64,000 bases of DNA from JAWKIW01 sp046331175 (GTDB lineage Bacteria; Actinomycetota; Acidimicrobiia; Acidimicrobiales; Acidimicrobilacustridaceae). Below, one piece after another: positions 36,211-44,167 of the stretch. Every line of letters begins with the position of its first letter. Position 1 is the first letter of the stretch. The stretch spans positions 434,001 through 498,000 of the forward strand of contig JAXLRI010000004.1 of NCBI GenBank assembly GCA_046331175.1. Reading direction: 5' to 3'. The notes beneath the pieces were generated by a model. It was not told where the DNA came from and ran no database searches. It worked only from the letters and a program-made list of their open reading frames with translations. Both the position numbers and the translations under genes were made by a program.

Positions 36211-36291
36211 CGCTGCCCTCGTCGTGTCGTCTCGTCGATCAGCCGTCGGCCCGCATCACCCCGCAGCCGGTGCACCGGCCGCACGCTGCGC

Positions 36292-37548
36292 CTAGCCACC
36301 CACCACCCCGGGCGTGTCGTCACCGTAGGGGAGGACGGCCCGCAGCCGGAACCCGCCGGCGTCGGTCGGGCCGCTGTCGAGGGTGCCCTCGTAGACGGCG
36401 ACCCGCTCCTGGATGCCCACCAGGCCGAACCCCGAGCTGCCGAGGTCGTCGGTGGTCGTGCGGGCGGCGGCCGCCGCCTCCCGACCCTCGGCGGTGGCCG
36501 GGCTGTTGACGACCTCGACGGTGACCGCGCTGCGGCCCCGGTCGATGCGGACGTCGACCCGGCCGCCCGGCGCGTGCTTGCGGGCGTTGTTGAGGCCCTC
36601 CTGCACGATCCGGTAGGTGGTGAGACCGAGCCCCGGCGACAGGGCGACCTCGAGGCCGCTCTGCTCCAGACGGACGTCGAGCCCGTTGGCCCGCTGCTCG
36701 TCGACCAGGTCCACCACGTCGCCCGCACCCGGCTGGGGCTCGAGCGGGCCACCGGAGCGCGCGCCGTCCTCGCTGCGCAGCACGCCGACCAGGTGGCGCA
36801 TCTCGACCATGGCCTGCTTGGAGACCTCCTGGATGGTGCCCAGCGCCGCCTTGGCCTGCTCGGGGTTCGTCTCGGCCAGATGCTCGCCGACGGTGGCCTG
36901 CACGCTGATCACGCTGATGGCGTGGCCCACCAGGTCGTGCAGCTCGCGCGCGATGCGAGCCCGCTCGCCGGCCGCCGCCGTCTCGGCCCGCACCTCGGCC
37001 CGCTCGGCCCGGCGGGCCAGCTGCTCCTGGGCGAGCCGCCGCTGGCGGATGAGGTCGCCGACGAGCCAGGTGCCGCCGAAGAGGGCCAGCTCGAACAAGC
37101 CGAACCGGACCCAGGCCACGGCGTCGCCCCGGTAGAAGCGCTCCCCGACGGTGGCCGACAGGACGGAGACGGCACCCACCACCGAGCCGCCGATGCGCCG
37201 CTGGCCGATCGTCCCGAGCGCGGCCAGCGAGTACGCGCAGAGCAGGGTGGCGACGAGCAAGGCGGTGCGGTCGGGCTCCTCGTCGACGACGGCGACGGCT
37301 CCGTAGACGACGGCCGTCACCACCGCGCAGGGCAGCGGCCACCGGCGGCGGAACAGCACGGGGACGACCCCGGCGACGAGGGCCACCGCCCCGAGCGGCG
37401 TGGCGTCGACGAAGGTGCCGGCCGACCCGGAACCCGCGGTGCCGAGGTCGGCGATGGTGGCCAGACCGAGGACGAGCAGCACGACGACGACCACCGCGTC
37501 GACGGCGGTCAGCGGCACCCGGCGCAGCACGGCGAAGCGGTCCTCCAC
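36292..37548 (-). CDS. NarL-type sensor histidine kinase (HisKA_3)
   Basis: A 418-residue membrane sensor kinase. About five or six membrane segments lie in residues 12-165 with no large extracytoplasmic sensor domain, as in DesK-like thermosensing or membrane-stress kinases. The phospho-His is His204 in ERARIARELHDLVGHAIS. The HATPase domain has the N-box EGLNNARKHA and the G-box GSSGFGLVGIQERV. The GTG start at 37548 follows TAGCCT by 7 bases and no ribosome binding site is present. It is the first gene of the two-component operon. Confidence 0.93.
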   Translation of the reverse strand: MEDRFAVLRRVPLTAVDAVVVVVLLVLGLATIADLGTAGSGSAGTFVDATPLGAVALVAGVVPVLFRRRWPLPCAVVTAVVYGAVAVVDEEPDRTALLVATLLCAYSLAALGTIGQRRIGGSVVGAVSVLSATVGERFYRGDAVAWVRFGLFELALFGGTWLVGDLIRQRRLAQEQLARRAERAEVRAETAAAGERARIARELHDLVGHAISVISVQATVGEHLAETNPEQAKAALGTIQEVSKQAMVEMRHLVGVLRSEDGARSGGPLEPQPGAGDVVDLVDEQRANGLDVRLEQSGLEVALSPGLGLTTYRIVQEGLNNARKHAPGGRVDVRIDRGRSAVTVEVVNSPATAEGREAAAAARTTTDDLGSSGFGLVGIQERVAVYEGTLDSGPTDAGGFRLRAVLPYGDDTPGVVGG

Positions 37549-37555
37549 GGCGCCG

Positions 37556-37561
37556 AGGCTA
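37556..37561 (-). promoter_or_regulatory. -10 box TAGCCT of the two-component operon
   Basis: Minus-strand TAGCCT ends 7 bases before the GTG at 37548, leaderless spacing. Confidence 0.5.
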
Positions 37562-37653
37562 CGGGGGGCGCGACCCCACCATCCGCGACCCCCGGTACGG
37601 TGCCCGGGTACGTTCAGTGCTCCGGCGGGCGGAGCCCACACGAGAGGTCCTTC

Positions 37654-39120
37654 GTGTCGCTCCTCCTCGACGACCCCACGCTGCCCGACTTCGTCCGGCC
37701 GCCCATCCCCGCCTCGCCGACGTCCTGCACCGGCGACGACGGCGACGACCCCGCCACCGGCGAGCCCGGCGACCCGGGTGACGAGGCCTCCGGCCCACCG
37801 CCCCCGCGGCCCTCGCGCCGCGAGCGCTTCGGCGGCGCCGCCCGACGGCACCCGATCCGCACCGGGATCCTGGCGATCCTGACCGTGGTGCTGCTCGTCG
37901 CCTCGGTCTCCTACGTGCAGAAGCTGCGCGAGCCCGGTGACGACACCGTGGTGGCCCGCAGCGCCGAGTGGCTGCGCGACATCCACCTCGGGGCACTGGT
38001 CAACCTCGGCGAGCAGATCGCCTACGCACTGCACCCGCCGGCCGAGGGCGGCGCCCCCGAACGGGCCATCGCTGCGCCACCCGAGCAGCCGGTCGACACG
38101 CGGCCGGCGGGCATCCCCCACCTGCCCGCACCGGCACCGCTCACCACGCCCGCCGCTCCGGCGCTGCCCGGCGAGGGCCAGTGGCAACCGGTCGGCCCCG
38201 TGTTCGGCGACGTCGCCGCCGTGTACACCACCCAGATCCGTCCCGACGCGGTGCACACCTCGTACCTCGAGCTGGTGGCGTGGATGGACCCCAAGGTCGT
38301 GCGCTTCCAGCTGCACCCCGGCGCCGAGGTGCCCGGCGGGCAGTGGTCCACCCCGTCGTCGGTCGCCCCGGCTGACCAGGCCGCGCTGGTCGCCGCCTTC
38401 AACGGCGGCTTCCGCATGCAGGACGCCCAGGGCGGCTTCTACGCCGACGGCAAGGGTGCGTCGACCATGATCGACGGCGACGCGACGTTGGCCATCGACG
38501 ACCAGGGCGTCGCCACCGTCGGCCAGTGGGGGCGCGACCTCCACCTCGACCCGCACCTCGTGGCCGCCCGCCAGAACCTGGCCCTGATCGTCGACGGCGG
38601 GAAGCCCGTGGACGACCTCGACGAGAACCCCGGCGCCAAGTGGGGCGCAACCGTCGGCAACAAGGTGTTCGTGTGGCGCTCGGGTGTCGGCGTCACCGCG
38701 GACGGTGCCCTGGTGTACGTGGCCGGCCCCAGCCTGTCGGCCAAGTCGCTGGCCGAGACGCTGGCCCGGGCCGGCGCCGTGCGGGCCATGGAGCTCGACA
38801 TCAACCACGACTGGGTCAGCTTCAACAGCTACCGGACCGACGGCACCAAGACCACGGGCACCAAGCTGCTGCCCGAGATGTTCCGCACCGGCGACCGCTA
38901 CCTCGCCACCGACAGCCGCGACTTCGTCGCCGTGCTGCTGCGCGACCCGAGCGGCGGGGGCGGACCGGACACCGCCGACGCTCCGCCGACCACCGCGCCG
39001 GCGCCGGCCACGACGGCGGCCCCACCGACGACCGCCCGGCGCGGCTCCGGCTCGGGTTCCGGCAGCAAGAGCAAGACCACGACCACCACGAAGGCACCGA
39101 AGAGGACCACCGGCCGCTGA
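37654..39120 (+). CDS. Membrane-anchored phosphodiester glycosidase (NAGPA) domain protein
   Basis: A 488-residue protein with a Pro/Asp-rich cytoplasmic N-terminus, one membrane segment at about 70-88 and an extracytoplasmic part. The NAGPA-type domain (about 215-440) includes AAFNGGFRM, GGFYADGKG, LALIVDGGKPVD and MELDINHDWVSFNSY. The family's founding member removes GlcNAc from phosphodiester-linked sugars; bacterial members are thought to act on wall or teichoic-like glycans. The C-terminal 55 residues are Thr/Ala/Ser/Lys-rich. The GTG at 37654 follows GAGAGG. It is divergent from the histidine kinase and followed by a perfect stem-loop. Confidence 0.85.
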   Translation: MSLLLDDPTLPDFVRPPIPASPTSCTGDDGDDPATGEPGDPGDEASGPPPPRPSRRERFGGAARRHPIRTGILAILTVVLLVASVSYVQKLREPGDDTVVARSAEWLRDIHLGALVNLGEQIAYALHPPAEGGAPERAIAAPPEQPVDTRPAGIPHLPAPAPLTTPAAPALPGEGQWQPVGPVFGDVAAVYTTQIRPDAVHTSYLELVAWMDPKVVRFQLHPGAEVPGGQWSTPSSVAPADQAALVAAFNGGFRMQDAQGGFYADGKGASTMIDGDATLAIDDQGVATVGQWGRDLHLDPHLVAARQNLALIVDGGKPVDDLDENPGAKWGATVGNKVFVWRSGVGVTADGALVYVAGPSLSAKSLAETLARAGAVRAMELDINHDWVSFNSYRTDGTKTTGTKLLPEMFRTGDRYLATDSRDFVAVLLRDPSGGGGPDTADAPPTTAPAPATTAAPPTTARRGSGSGSGSKSKTTTTTKAPKRTTGR

Positions 39121-39149
39121 CCGCCGCTCGACCCGCTCGGGAGCGGCGG
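39121..39149 (+). terminator. Stem-loop directly after the phosphodiester glycosidase stop
   Basis: Perfect 9-bp arms CCGCCGCTC (39121-39129) and GAGCGGCGG (39141-39149) with an 11-base loop begin right after the TGA. There is no U-tract. Confidence 0.5.
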
Positions 39150-39175
39150 TCGGGACGTCTGCCACGATGGGCAGG

Positions 39176-40570
39176 ATGACCGACCCCCGATCCAGCGCCT
39201 CGCCGCTGCCCGACGCCGCCCGGCGCGACCTGCTCGACGCCGTCGGACCACGGGGACTGGTGATCGACGCCGACGAGCGGGCGTCCTACGAGGTCGACTG
39301 GACCGGTCGGTTCCACGGACAGGCGCCGGCGGTCGTGCGGCCGGCCGACACCGCGGCCGCCGCCGCCGTGGTCGAGGTGGCCCGTCGCCACGGGTTGGCC
39401 CTGGTGCCCCAGGGTGGCAACACCGGGCTCGTCGGTGGTGGCGTCCCCCTCGGCGGCGAGGTCGTGGTGAACCTGCAACGCCTCGACCACGTCGGTGAGG
39501 TCGACGTGCTCGCCCGCCAGGTCACCGCCGGCGCCGGCGCCACCCTCGCCGCCGTGCGGCAGGCCGCCGACGCCGCCGGCCTGCGCTACGCCGTCGATCT
39601 GGCCGCCCGCGACAGCGCGACCATCGGCGGCAACGTCGCCACCAACGCCGGCGGCATCAACCTGATCCGCTTCGGCGGCACCCGCCAGCAGGTCGTCGGC
39701 ATCGAGGCGGTGCTCGGCACGGGCGGCGTCGTCTCGCACCTCGGTGGCCTCCTCAAGGACAACACCGGCTACGACCTGGCCGGGCTGCTGTGCGGCAGCG
39801 AGGGGACGCTCGGCCTCGTCACCGCCGTCCGCCTGAAGCTCGTGCCCAAGCCCGTGCACACCATCGTGGCGCTCGTCGCCTTCTCCTCGATCGACGCCGC
39901 CGTGGCCGCCGTGGCCGCGTGGCACCTCGACCTCGACGACCTCGAGTCGGCCGAGCTCGTGCTCGACGCCGGCCTGCACCTGGTGTGCGACACCTTCGAC
40001 CGCCCACCGCCCTTCACCACGCACTGGCCGGCATACGTGCTCGTCGAGGTGGCCGGCAGCACCGACCCCACCGACCGCCTGGCCGCCGCCGTCGACGGGA
40101 CCGACGGCGTGCAGGACGTGGCCGTGGCGGCCGACGCCGCCCACCGCACCGCGCTGTGGCGCTACCGCGAAGAGCACACGCTCGCCATCAACACCCTCGG
40201 CCCACCCCACAAGCTCGACGTCACGCTGCCGAGCCACGCCCTCGCTGGCTTCTGCGACGAGGTCGGCGACGTGGTGACGGCGGCGGCGCCCGAGGCGCAG
40301 ACGTGGCTGTTCGGCCACGTCGGCGACGGCAACATCCACGTCAACGTCACCGGCGTGGCGCCCGACGACGAGCGGGTCGACGACGCCGTGCTGCGCTACG
40401 TCGCCGACCTCGGCGGCAGCATCAGCGCCGAGCACGGCATCGGCACGGCGAAGCGCGGCTGGCTGTCCCTCGTGCGCGCGCCCGCCGAGCTGGCCGCCAT
40501 GCGCGCCATCAAGGCCGCCCTCGACCCCGACGGCATCTGCAACCCCAACGCCCTCCTGCCCCCGGCCTGA
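39176..40570 (+). CDS. GlcD-type FAD-binding oxidase (D-lactate/2-hydroxyglutarate dehydrogenase-like)
   Basis: A 464-residue FAD_binding_4 oxidoreductase. The FAD-binding half has VPQGGNTGLVGGGVP, DSATIGGNVATNAGG and GLLCGSEGTLGLVT. The C-terminal FAD-oxidase domain has FGHVGDGNIHVNV and EHGIGTAKR. It is closest in pattern to D-2-hydroxyglutarate and D-lactate dehydrogenases that pass electrons to quinone or an ETF. The ATG at 39176 is chosen; another in-frame ATG lies three codons upstream. CACGAT 7 bases before could be a weak -10. The SEC-C gene follows after 28 bases. Confidence 0.92.
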   Translation: MTDPRSSASPLPDAARRDLLDAVGPRGLVIDADERASYEVDWTGRFHGQAPAVVRPADTAAAAAVVEVARRHGLALVPQGGNTGLVGGGVPLGGEVVVNLQRLDHVGEVDVLARQVTAGAGATLAAVRQAADAAGLRYAVDLAARDSATIGGNVATNAGGINLIRFGGTRQQVVGIEAVLGTGGVVSHLGGLLKDNTGYDLAGLLCGSEGTLGLVTAVRLKLVPKPVHTIVALVAFSSIDAAVAAVAAWHLDLDDLESAELVLDAGLHLVCDTFDRPPPFTTHWPAYVLVEVAGSTDPTDRLAAAVDGTDGVQDVAVAADAAHRTALWRYREEHTLAINTLGPPHKLDVTLPSHALAGFCDEVGDVVTAAAPEAQTWLFGHVGDGNIHVNVTGVAPDDERVDDAVLRYVADLGGSISAEHGIGTAKRGWLSLVRAPAELAAMRAIKAALDPDGICNPNALLPPA

Positions 40571-40598
40571 TGCGCCGCCTCCGCGCGAGGATGCCGCC

Positions 40599-40985
40599 GT
40601 GCCCACCTCCCCACCGACCCGGTGCCCGTGCGGGTCGGGGCGCCGCTACGACGCCTGCTGTGGGCGGCTGCACCGTGGCGAGGCCGAGGCGGTCACGGCC
40701 GAGGAGCTGATGCGCTCGCGCTTCAGCGCCTTCGCCCTGCGCGACGAGGACCACCTGCGCCGCTCGTGGGACCCGACCACGTGTCCCCGCCACATCCGGC
40801 TGGACCCTGACCGCCGCTGGACCGAGCTGGAGATCGTCGCCACCACCGGCGGCGGGATGCTCGACCAGGAGGGCACCGTCGAGTTCCGGGCCCACCACGA
40901 GCACGACGGCGTGCCGGGCGTCCTCCACGAGACCAGCCGCTTCCGCCGCCACGACGGCCGATGGGTCTACGTCACCGGCGAGTAG
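40599..40985 (+). CDS. YchJ-like protein with N-terminal SEC-C zinc motif
   Basis: A 128-residue protein of the YchJ family. CPCGSGRRYDACCG at 9-22 is the SEC-C zinc-binding motif. AEELMRSRFSAFALRDEDHL and the NTF2-like C-terminal part (GTVEFRAHHEH, FRRHDGRWVYVTGE) complete the family pattern. The function is unknown; zinc binding is likely. The GTG follows GAGGAT by 6 bases. It may be co-transcribed with the upstream FAD oxidase gene. Confidence 0.9.
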   Translation: MPTSPPTRCPCGSGRRYDACCGRLHRGEAEAVTAEELMRSRFSAFALRDEDHLRRSWDPTTCPRHIRLDPDRRWTELEIVATTGGGMLDQEGTVEFRAHHEHDGVPGVLHETSRFRRHDGRWVYVTGE

Positions 40986-41037
40986 GCAGCATGCGGCCGC
41001 GGGCCGGCCGACCCATGGCCAGCCCGGCGCACCGACG

Positions 41038-41475
41038 TCAGGCGCCGAAGTCGGGGAGGACGATCGTCCCGTCGTCGGCGATGGCGAAGCCGGGGTTCCA
41101 CGCCACCTCCCACACGTGGCCGTCGGGGTCGGTGAAGCACCCCGCGTAGCCGCCGTAGAACGTGTCGGCTGGGTCCTTGGTGACCACCGCGCCGGCCGCG
41201 GCCGCGGTGGCGATCACCTCGTCGACCTCGTCGCGCCGGCGGACGTTGTGGGCGAGCGCGACGCCACCGAACCCGTCGCCGGTCGCCGCCGAGGCATCGA
41301 GGCCGCTGTCGGCGGCGAGCGCGGCGCGGCTCCACAACACGATGACGAGACCACCGGCCTGGAAGAAGACGGTCTGCTCGACCTCCTGGCCCCGCCAGCC
41401 CAGCGCCTCGTAGAACCGCCGAGCCCGATCGAGGTCGTCGACCCCGAACGTCACCAGGCTGACCCGCTGCTCCAT
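41038..41475 (-). CDS. VOC-family (glyoxalase-like) protein
   Basis: A 145-residue vicinal-oxygen-chelate protein with the two beta-alpha-beta-beta-beta halves. The first has LVTFGVDDLDRARRFYEALGW and the second has GGYAGCFTDPDGHVWEVAWNPGF. The substrate is unknown; the family spans glyoxalases, fosfomycin-resistance proteins and dioxygenases. The ATG at 41475 follows TAGGCT by 6 bases, leaderless. It is divergent from a second VOC gene at 41624 but not closely similar to it. Confidence 0.9.
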   Translation of the reverse strand: MEQRVSLVTFGVDDLDRARRFYEALGWRGQEVEQTVFFQAGGLVIVLWSRAALAADSGLDASAATGDGFGGVALAHNVRRRDEVDEVIATAAAAGAVVTKDPADTFYGGYAGCFTDPDGHVWEVAWNPGFAIADDGTIVLPDFGA

Positions 41476-41481
41476 CTTCCG

Positions 41482-41487
41482 AGCCTA
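41482..41487 (-). promoter_or_regulatory. -10 box TAGGCT of the minus-strand VOC gene
   Basis: Minus-strand TAGGCT ends 6 bases before the ATG at 41475. Confidence 0.45.
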
Positions 41488-41623
41488 CGGATCCCGTCCT
41501 CGGCGCGCCGCGACGCGGTCGGCGACCACGCGCCCGGCTCGTCGAGGCGGCGGATGATCGCCACCGTCCGTCGAGGCAACACGGGCCCGTGCAGCGGCCT
41601 CGTCCGGCTGCGACGATGGGCCG

Positions 41624-41998
41624 ATGCTCGCCGACGCCCCGCTGCAGGCCTTCGTGCCCGTCACCGACCTCGACCGGGCCGCCGACTTCTACGTGGACGT
41701 GCTCGGGCTGACGCTCGTGGAGCGCACCCCGATCGCCGTCATCGTCGACGCCGGCGGCGTGACGGTGCGCATCACCGCGGTGCCCGAGCACCGACCGCCG
41801 CCGGGCACCACGCTGGGCTGGGTCGTCGCCGATGCGACCGCCACCGCCCGCTGGCTGGTGCACCGGGGCGTGGTGATGCAGCGGTTCGACGGGATGGACC
41901 AGGACGACGACGGGCTCTGGGTCGCGCCGGGTGGGGACCGTGTCGGCTGGTTCGCCGACCCGGACGGCAACACGCTCTCGATCACCCAGCCCGCCTGA
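41624..41998 (+). CDS. VOC-family protein
   Basis: A 124-residue glyoxalase/bleomycin-resistance-fold protein: FVPVTDLDRAADFYVDVLGL at the start, a central RGVVMQRFDGMDQDDDGLW and the closing VGWFADPDGNTLSITQPA. Putative metal ligands include the Glu/His positions typical of the fold, but the pattern is incomplete, so it could bind a ligand without metal. The ATG follows GACGAT by 6 bases. It stands alone; the next gene on the minus strand converges on it. Confidence 0.87.
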   Translation: MLADAPLQAFVPVTDLDRAADFYVDVLGLTLVERTPIAVIVDAGGVTVRITAVPEHRPPPGTTLGWVVADATATARWLVHRGVVMQRFDGMDQDDDGLWVAPGGDRVGWFADPDGNTLSITQPA

Positions 41999-42048
41999 CC
42001 GCACACCGCCGACGCCATTCGCACGCCGGCTCCCAGCCGCGCGACCCG

Positions 42049-42534
42049 CTACTCGAGGCAGAGCACGACGTGGTGGCCGTTGGCGGCGGCGTCGGCGTAG
42101 AAGCGGCGGATGGCCGCCAGGTGGACCAGCACCTCGGCCCACAGCTCGTCGGGGTCCTCGTCCCACACGAAGGGGTAGACGCCGGCAGCCCCGAAGGCCG
42201 CCGGGTCGAAGCGGGTCCGCACCTCGCCGTCGGCCAGCGCCGACAGGTGGTCGTGCACCGCCAGCACCTGGTCGGGCGGGAGGTGGCGAGCCTCGCCGTA
42301 GCCGAGGTCGTCGCCGAACGGGCGGCCACCCAGCAGCGGATCGAGCGGATCGGGCGACACGATGGACCGCAGCGGGTCGTCGCCGGGGGTCGTCAGCACG
42401 CTGAGCGCCTGCCACATCTTGTCGACCTCGATGGACGAGGCGAACGCCGCCGACGCCTCGAGGTCCCCGTCCGCCAGATCACCGAGCTCGAACCCGTCGG
42501 TGGTGTAGGCCCGCAGCACGCCGTTCATCGACAT
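42049..42534 (-). CDS. DUF1877 (YfbM-like) protein
   Basis: A 161-residue protein resembling the DUF1877 family: N-terminal MSMNGVLRAYT, then IEVDKMWQALSVLTTP, the DPLLGGRPFGDDLGYGEARHL block and the C-terminal FYADAAANGHHVVLCLE. The function of the family is unknown. The ATG at 42534 follows TAGCGT by 8 bases and has no ribosome binding site. It is divergent from a zinc-ribbon protein gene 129 bases away. Confidence 0.85.
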   Translation of the reverse strand: MSMNGVLRAYTTDGFELGDLADGDLEASAAFASSIEVDKMWQALSVLTTPGDDPLRSIVSPDPLDPLLGGRPFGDDLGYGEARHLPPDQVLAVHDHLSALADGEVRTRFDPAAFGAAGVYPFVWDEDPDELWAEVLVHLAAIRRFYADAAANGHHVVLCLE

Positions 42535-42542
42535 CGGCCGAA

Positions 42543-42548
42543 ACGCTA
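42543..42548 (-). promoter_or_regulatory. -10 box TAGCGT of the DUF1877 gene
   Basis: Minus-strand TAGCGT ends 8 bases before the ATG. The whole string TAGCGTTTCGGCCGATG is nearly identical to that at the GNAT gene (TAGCGTCTCGGCCCATG). Confidence 0.55.
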
Positions 42549-42650
42549 TCGACCTCCTCCCCCGCCTGCCGCGGAGCCCACCGCCCCGCCCCGAGGCCGC
42601 GCCGCCGACGTACCCGCGCCCCACCCCGGACCCGCCGACCAGCCGACGAG

Positions 42651-42656
42651 TACGTT
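42651..42656 (+). promoter_or_regulatory. -10 box TACGTT of the zinc-ribbon protein gene
   Basis: TACGTT ends 7 bases before the ATG at 42664, leaderless spacing. Confidence 0.5.
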
Positions 42657-42663
42657 GCTGCGC

Positions 42664-43539
42664 ATGGGAACCTTCGACGCCAGCGTCCGCATCCTGGTCT
42701 GCTCGAACTGCGGTGCGTCGCTGCCGCCGGTGGGCCCCGAGGGAGGCTCGGTGCAGTGCGCCTTCTGCCACCAGGCGAGCTACGTCGGCATCCGCGACGA
42801 CGGCTCGATGGCGTCGGGCGCGCCGGTCGACGAGGCGGCCCGCCTCGCGTCGCTGTGGCGGCAGGTCGACACCGGCTTCAACGTCCACCCCGAGGTCACC
42901 CAGCTCGGCGAGCACGGGCAGCTGACCGAGCAGAACGTCGAGGCCGCTCGCCAGCAGTGGGAGCGCGCCCGCGCCATCGCCGCCGACCCGGCGCAGGCGG
43001 CGACCATCGGCGACGACCTCATGTGGCTCACCACCCTGCTCGTCGGCTTCTGGGCCAGCCAGGGCGACCGCGTGCGGATCCGGGCATTGTGGGAGAGCAC
43101 GCTCGAGGCGTCCCAGGGTCCGCGCCAGCGCCAGTTCTCCCGGTGCGCCCTGTGCCGGCTCTCGGTCAACGACCACGACCTCGACGACGCGATCAGCTGG
43201 CTGCGGCCGTGCGATCCGCAGCCGAGCGACCTCTGCAGCGACAGCTCCTACCGCCTCTCCTACGCCTACCTCACCACGGCCCAGGGCCAGTTCGACCTGG
43301 CCCTGCAGGCCCTCGGTCGCACCCCGAACGAGCTGCCCTGGTTCTTCTCGGTGAAGATGCTCGCCTACATCACGCGCGCCAACGCCCTGGAGAAGTCGGG
43401 CGACGTGGCCGGCGCCGTCCAGCAGCTGCGCGACCTCGCCGCGACGTCACCCGACGCCGCCTTCGTCGTGCCGGGCATGCGCAACGCCAACCCCGCCCTC
43501 GACCTGTGCCCGCAGTCGATCCCCATGGTGTTCGGCTAG
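42664..43539 (+). CDS. Zinc-ribbon protein with helical repeat-like C-terminal region, unknown function
   Basis: A 291-residue protein not recognised by name. Residues 13-38 form a zinc ribbon (CSNCGASLP and CAFCHQ). The remaining roughly 250 residues are helical and TPR-like (SYRLSYAYLTTAQGQFDLALQALG, ANALEKSGDVAGAVQQLRDLA), with several further cysteines (CALC). It ends QSIPMVFG. The final 18 nucleotides are repeated almost exactly 56 bases downstream in another frame, again followed by a stop. A scaffold or nucleic-acid-binding role is possible; there is no evidence for an enzyme. Confidence 0.75.
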   Translation: MGTFDASVRILVCSNCGASLPPVGPEGGSVQCAFCHQASYVGIRDDGSMASGAPVDEAARLASLWRQVDTGFNVHPEVTQLGEHGQLTEQNVEAARQQWERARAIAADPAQAATIGDDLMWLTTLLVGFWASQGDRVRIRALWESTLEASQGPRQRQFSRCALCRLSVNDHDLDDAISWLRPCDPQPSDLCSDSSYRLSYAYLTTAQGQFDLALQALGRTPNELPWFFSVKMLAYITRANALEKSGDVAGAVQQLRDLAATSPDAAFVVPGMRNANPALDLCPQSIPMVFG

Positions 43540-43593
43540 CGAAGCCGGACCGTGGCGGTCGGGTCACCCCGTCCGTCCCGATGGTGTTCGGCT
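43520..43593 (+). repeat. 18-bp direct repeat encoding PMVFG before a stop, second copy out of frame
   Basis: TCCCCATGGTGTTCGGCT (43520-43537) and TCCCGATGGTGTTCGGCT (43576-43593) differ at one base. Both are followed by a stop (TAG or TGA) in the frame that reads PMVFG. This suggests a partial tail duplication or the remnant of a paralogue's end. Confidence 0.7.
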
Positions 43594-43637
43594 GACGACC
43601 ACCCAGCCGCACGACGAGGACGCCGGAGGCGCCTCCC

Positions 43638-44090
43638 CTACGCACCGCTGAGGTCGTACCGGTAGACGTTGGTCTCTCGCTCGACGAAGCCGATCCGGCG
43701 GTAGAGCCGGTTGGCGGCCTCTCGTGACGGGCGGCTGGTCAGGTCGACGGTGCGGGCGCCGACGGCGCGCGCACGATCGAGGGCGACCCGGTTGAGCGCT
43801 TCGCCGACGCCCTTGCCGCGCGCCTCCCCGTCGACGACCACGTCCTCGATCCAGGCCCGCAGGCCGGTCGGGATGCGGAACAGGGCGAGGGTGAGGCTGC
43901 CCACGATCTGCCCGTCCGCCTCCGAGTCGCGGGCGATCAGCAGCACGGTGGCGGGTGACGCGACGATCTCGCGCAGGTCGGCCTCGGGCGGCGGTGGGTT
44001 CGACGACGACAGCTGCGGGGTGAGCCGCTCGAAGGCCTCGACCAGCTCGGGGGTGACCTCGGTGGCCTCGACGACCTCGACCGTGCTCAT
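43638..44090 (-). CDS. GNAT-family N-acetyltransferase
   Basis: A 150-residue acetyltransferase. The acetyl-CoA loop lies in VVDGEARGKGVGEALNRVAL (motif A), with LTSRPSREAANRLYRRIGF (motif B) near the end. The N-terminal half (TVEVVEATEVTPELVEAFERL) is usual. Substrate unknown. The ATG at 44090 follows TAGCGT by 8 bases. It is divergent from the PAC2 gene, with both -10 boxes in the 77-base gap. Confidence 0.91.
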   Translation of the reverse strand: MSTVEVVEATEVTPELVEAFERLTPQLSSSNPPPPEADLREIVASPATVLLIARDSEADGQIVGSLTLALFRIPTGLRAWIEDVVVDGEARGKGVGEALNRVALDRARAVGARTVDLTSRPSREAANRLYRRIGFVERETNVYRYDLSGA

Positions 44091-44098
44091 GGGCCGAG

Positions 44099-44104
44099 AC
44101 GCTA
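44099..44104 (-). promoter_or_regulatory. -10 box TAGCGT of the GNAT gene
   Basis: Minus-strand TAGCGT ends 8 bases before the ATG at 44090. Confidence 0.55.
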
Positions 44105-44153
44105 GCGCCGGCCCGCCCGCCGCCCGTGCGGTGGCTGCGCCCCGAGCGGCCAG

Positions 44154-44159
44154 TAGCGT
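44154..44159 (+). promoter_or_regulatory. -10 box TAGCGT of the PAC2 gene
   Basis: TAGCGT ends 8 bases before the ATG at 44168 and no ribosome binding site is present. Confidence 0.55.
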
Positions 44160-44167
44160 GGACGCCG

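Noticed and set aside
42756..43595. Alternative frame of the zinc-ribbon gene ending in PMVFG as a programmed-frameshift product
   Set aside because: There is no slippery sequence near the end, and the frame is Arg/Pro-rich noise apart from its last residues; the duplicated tail is reported as a repeat instead.
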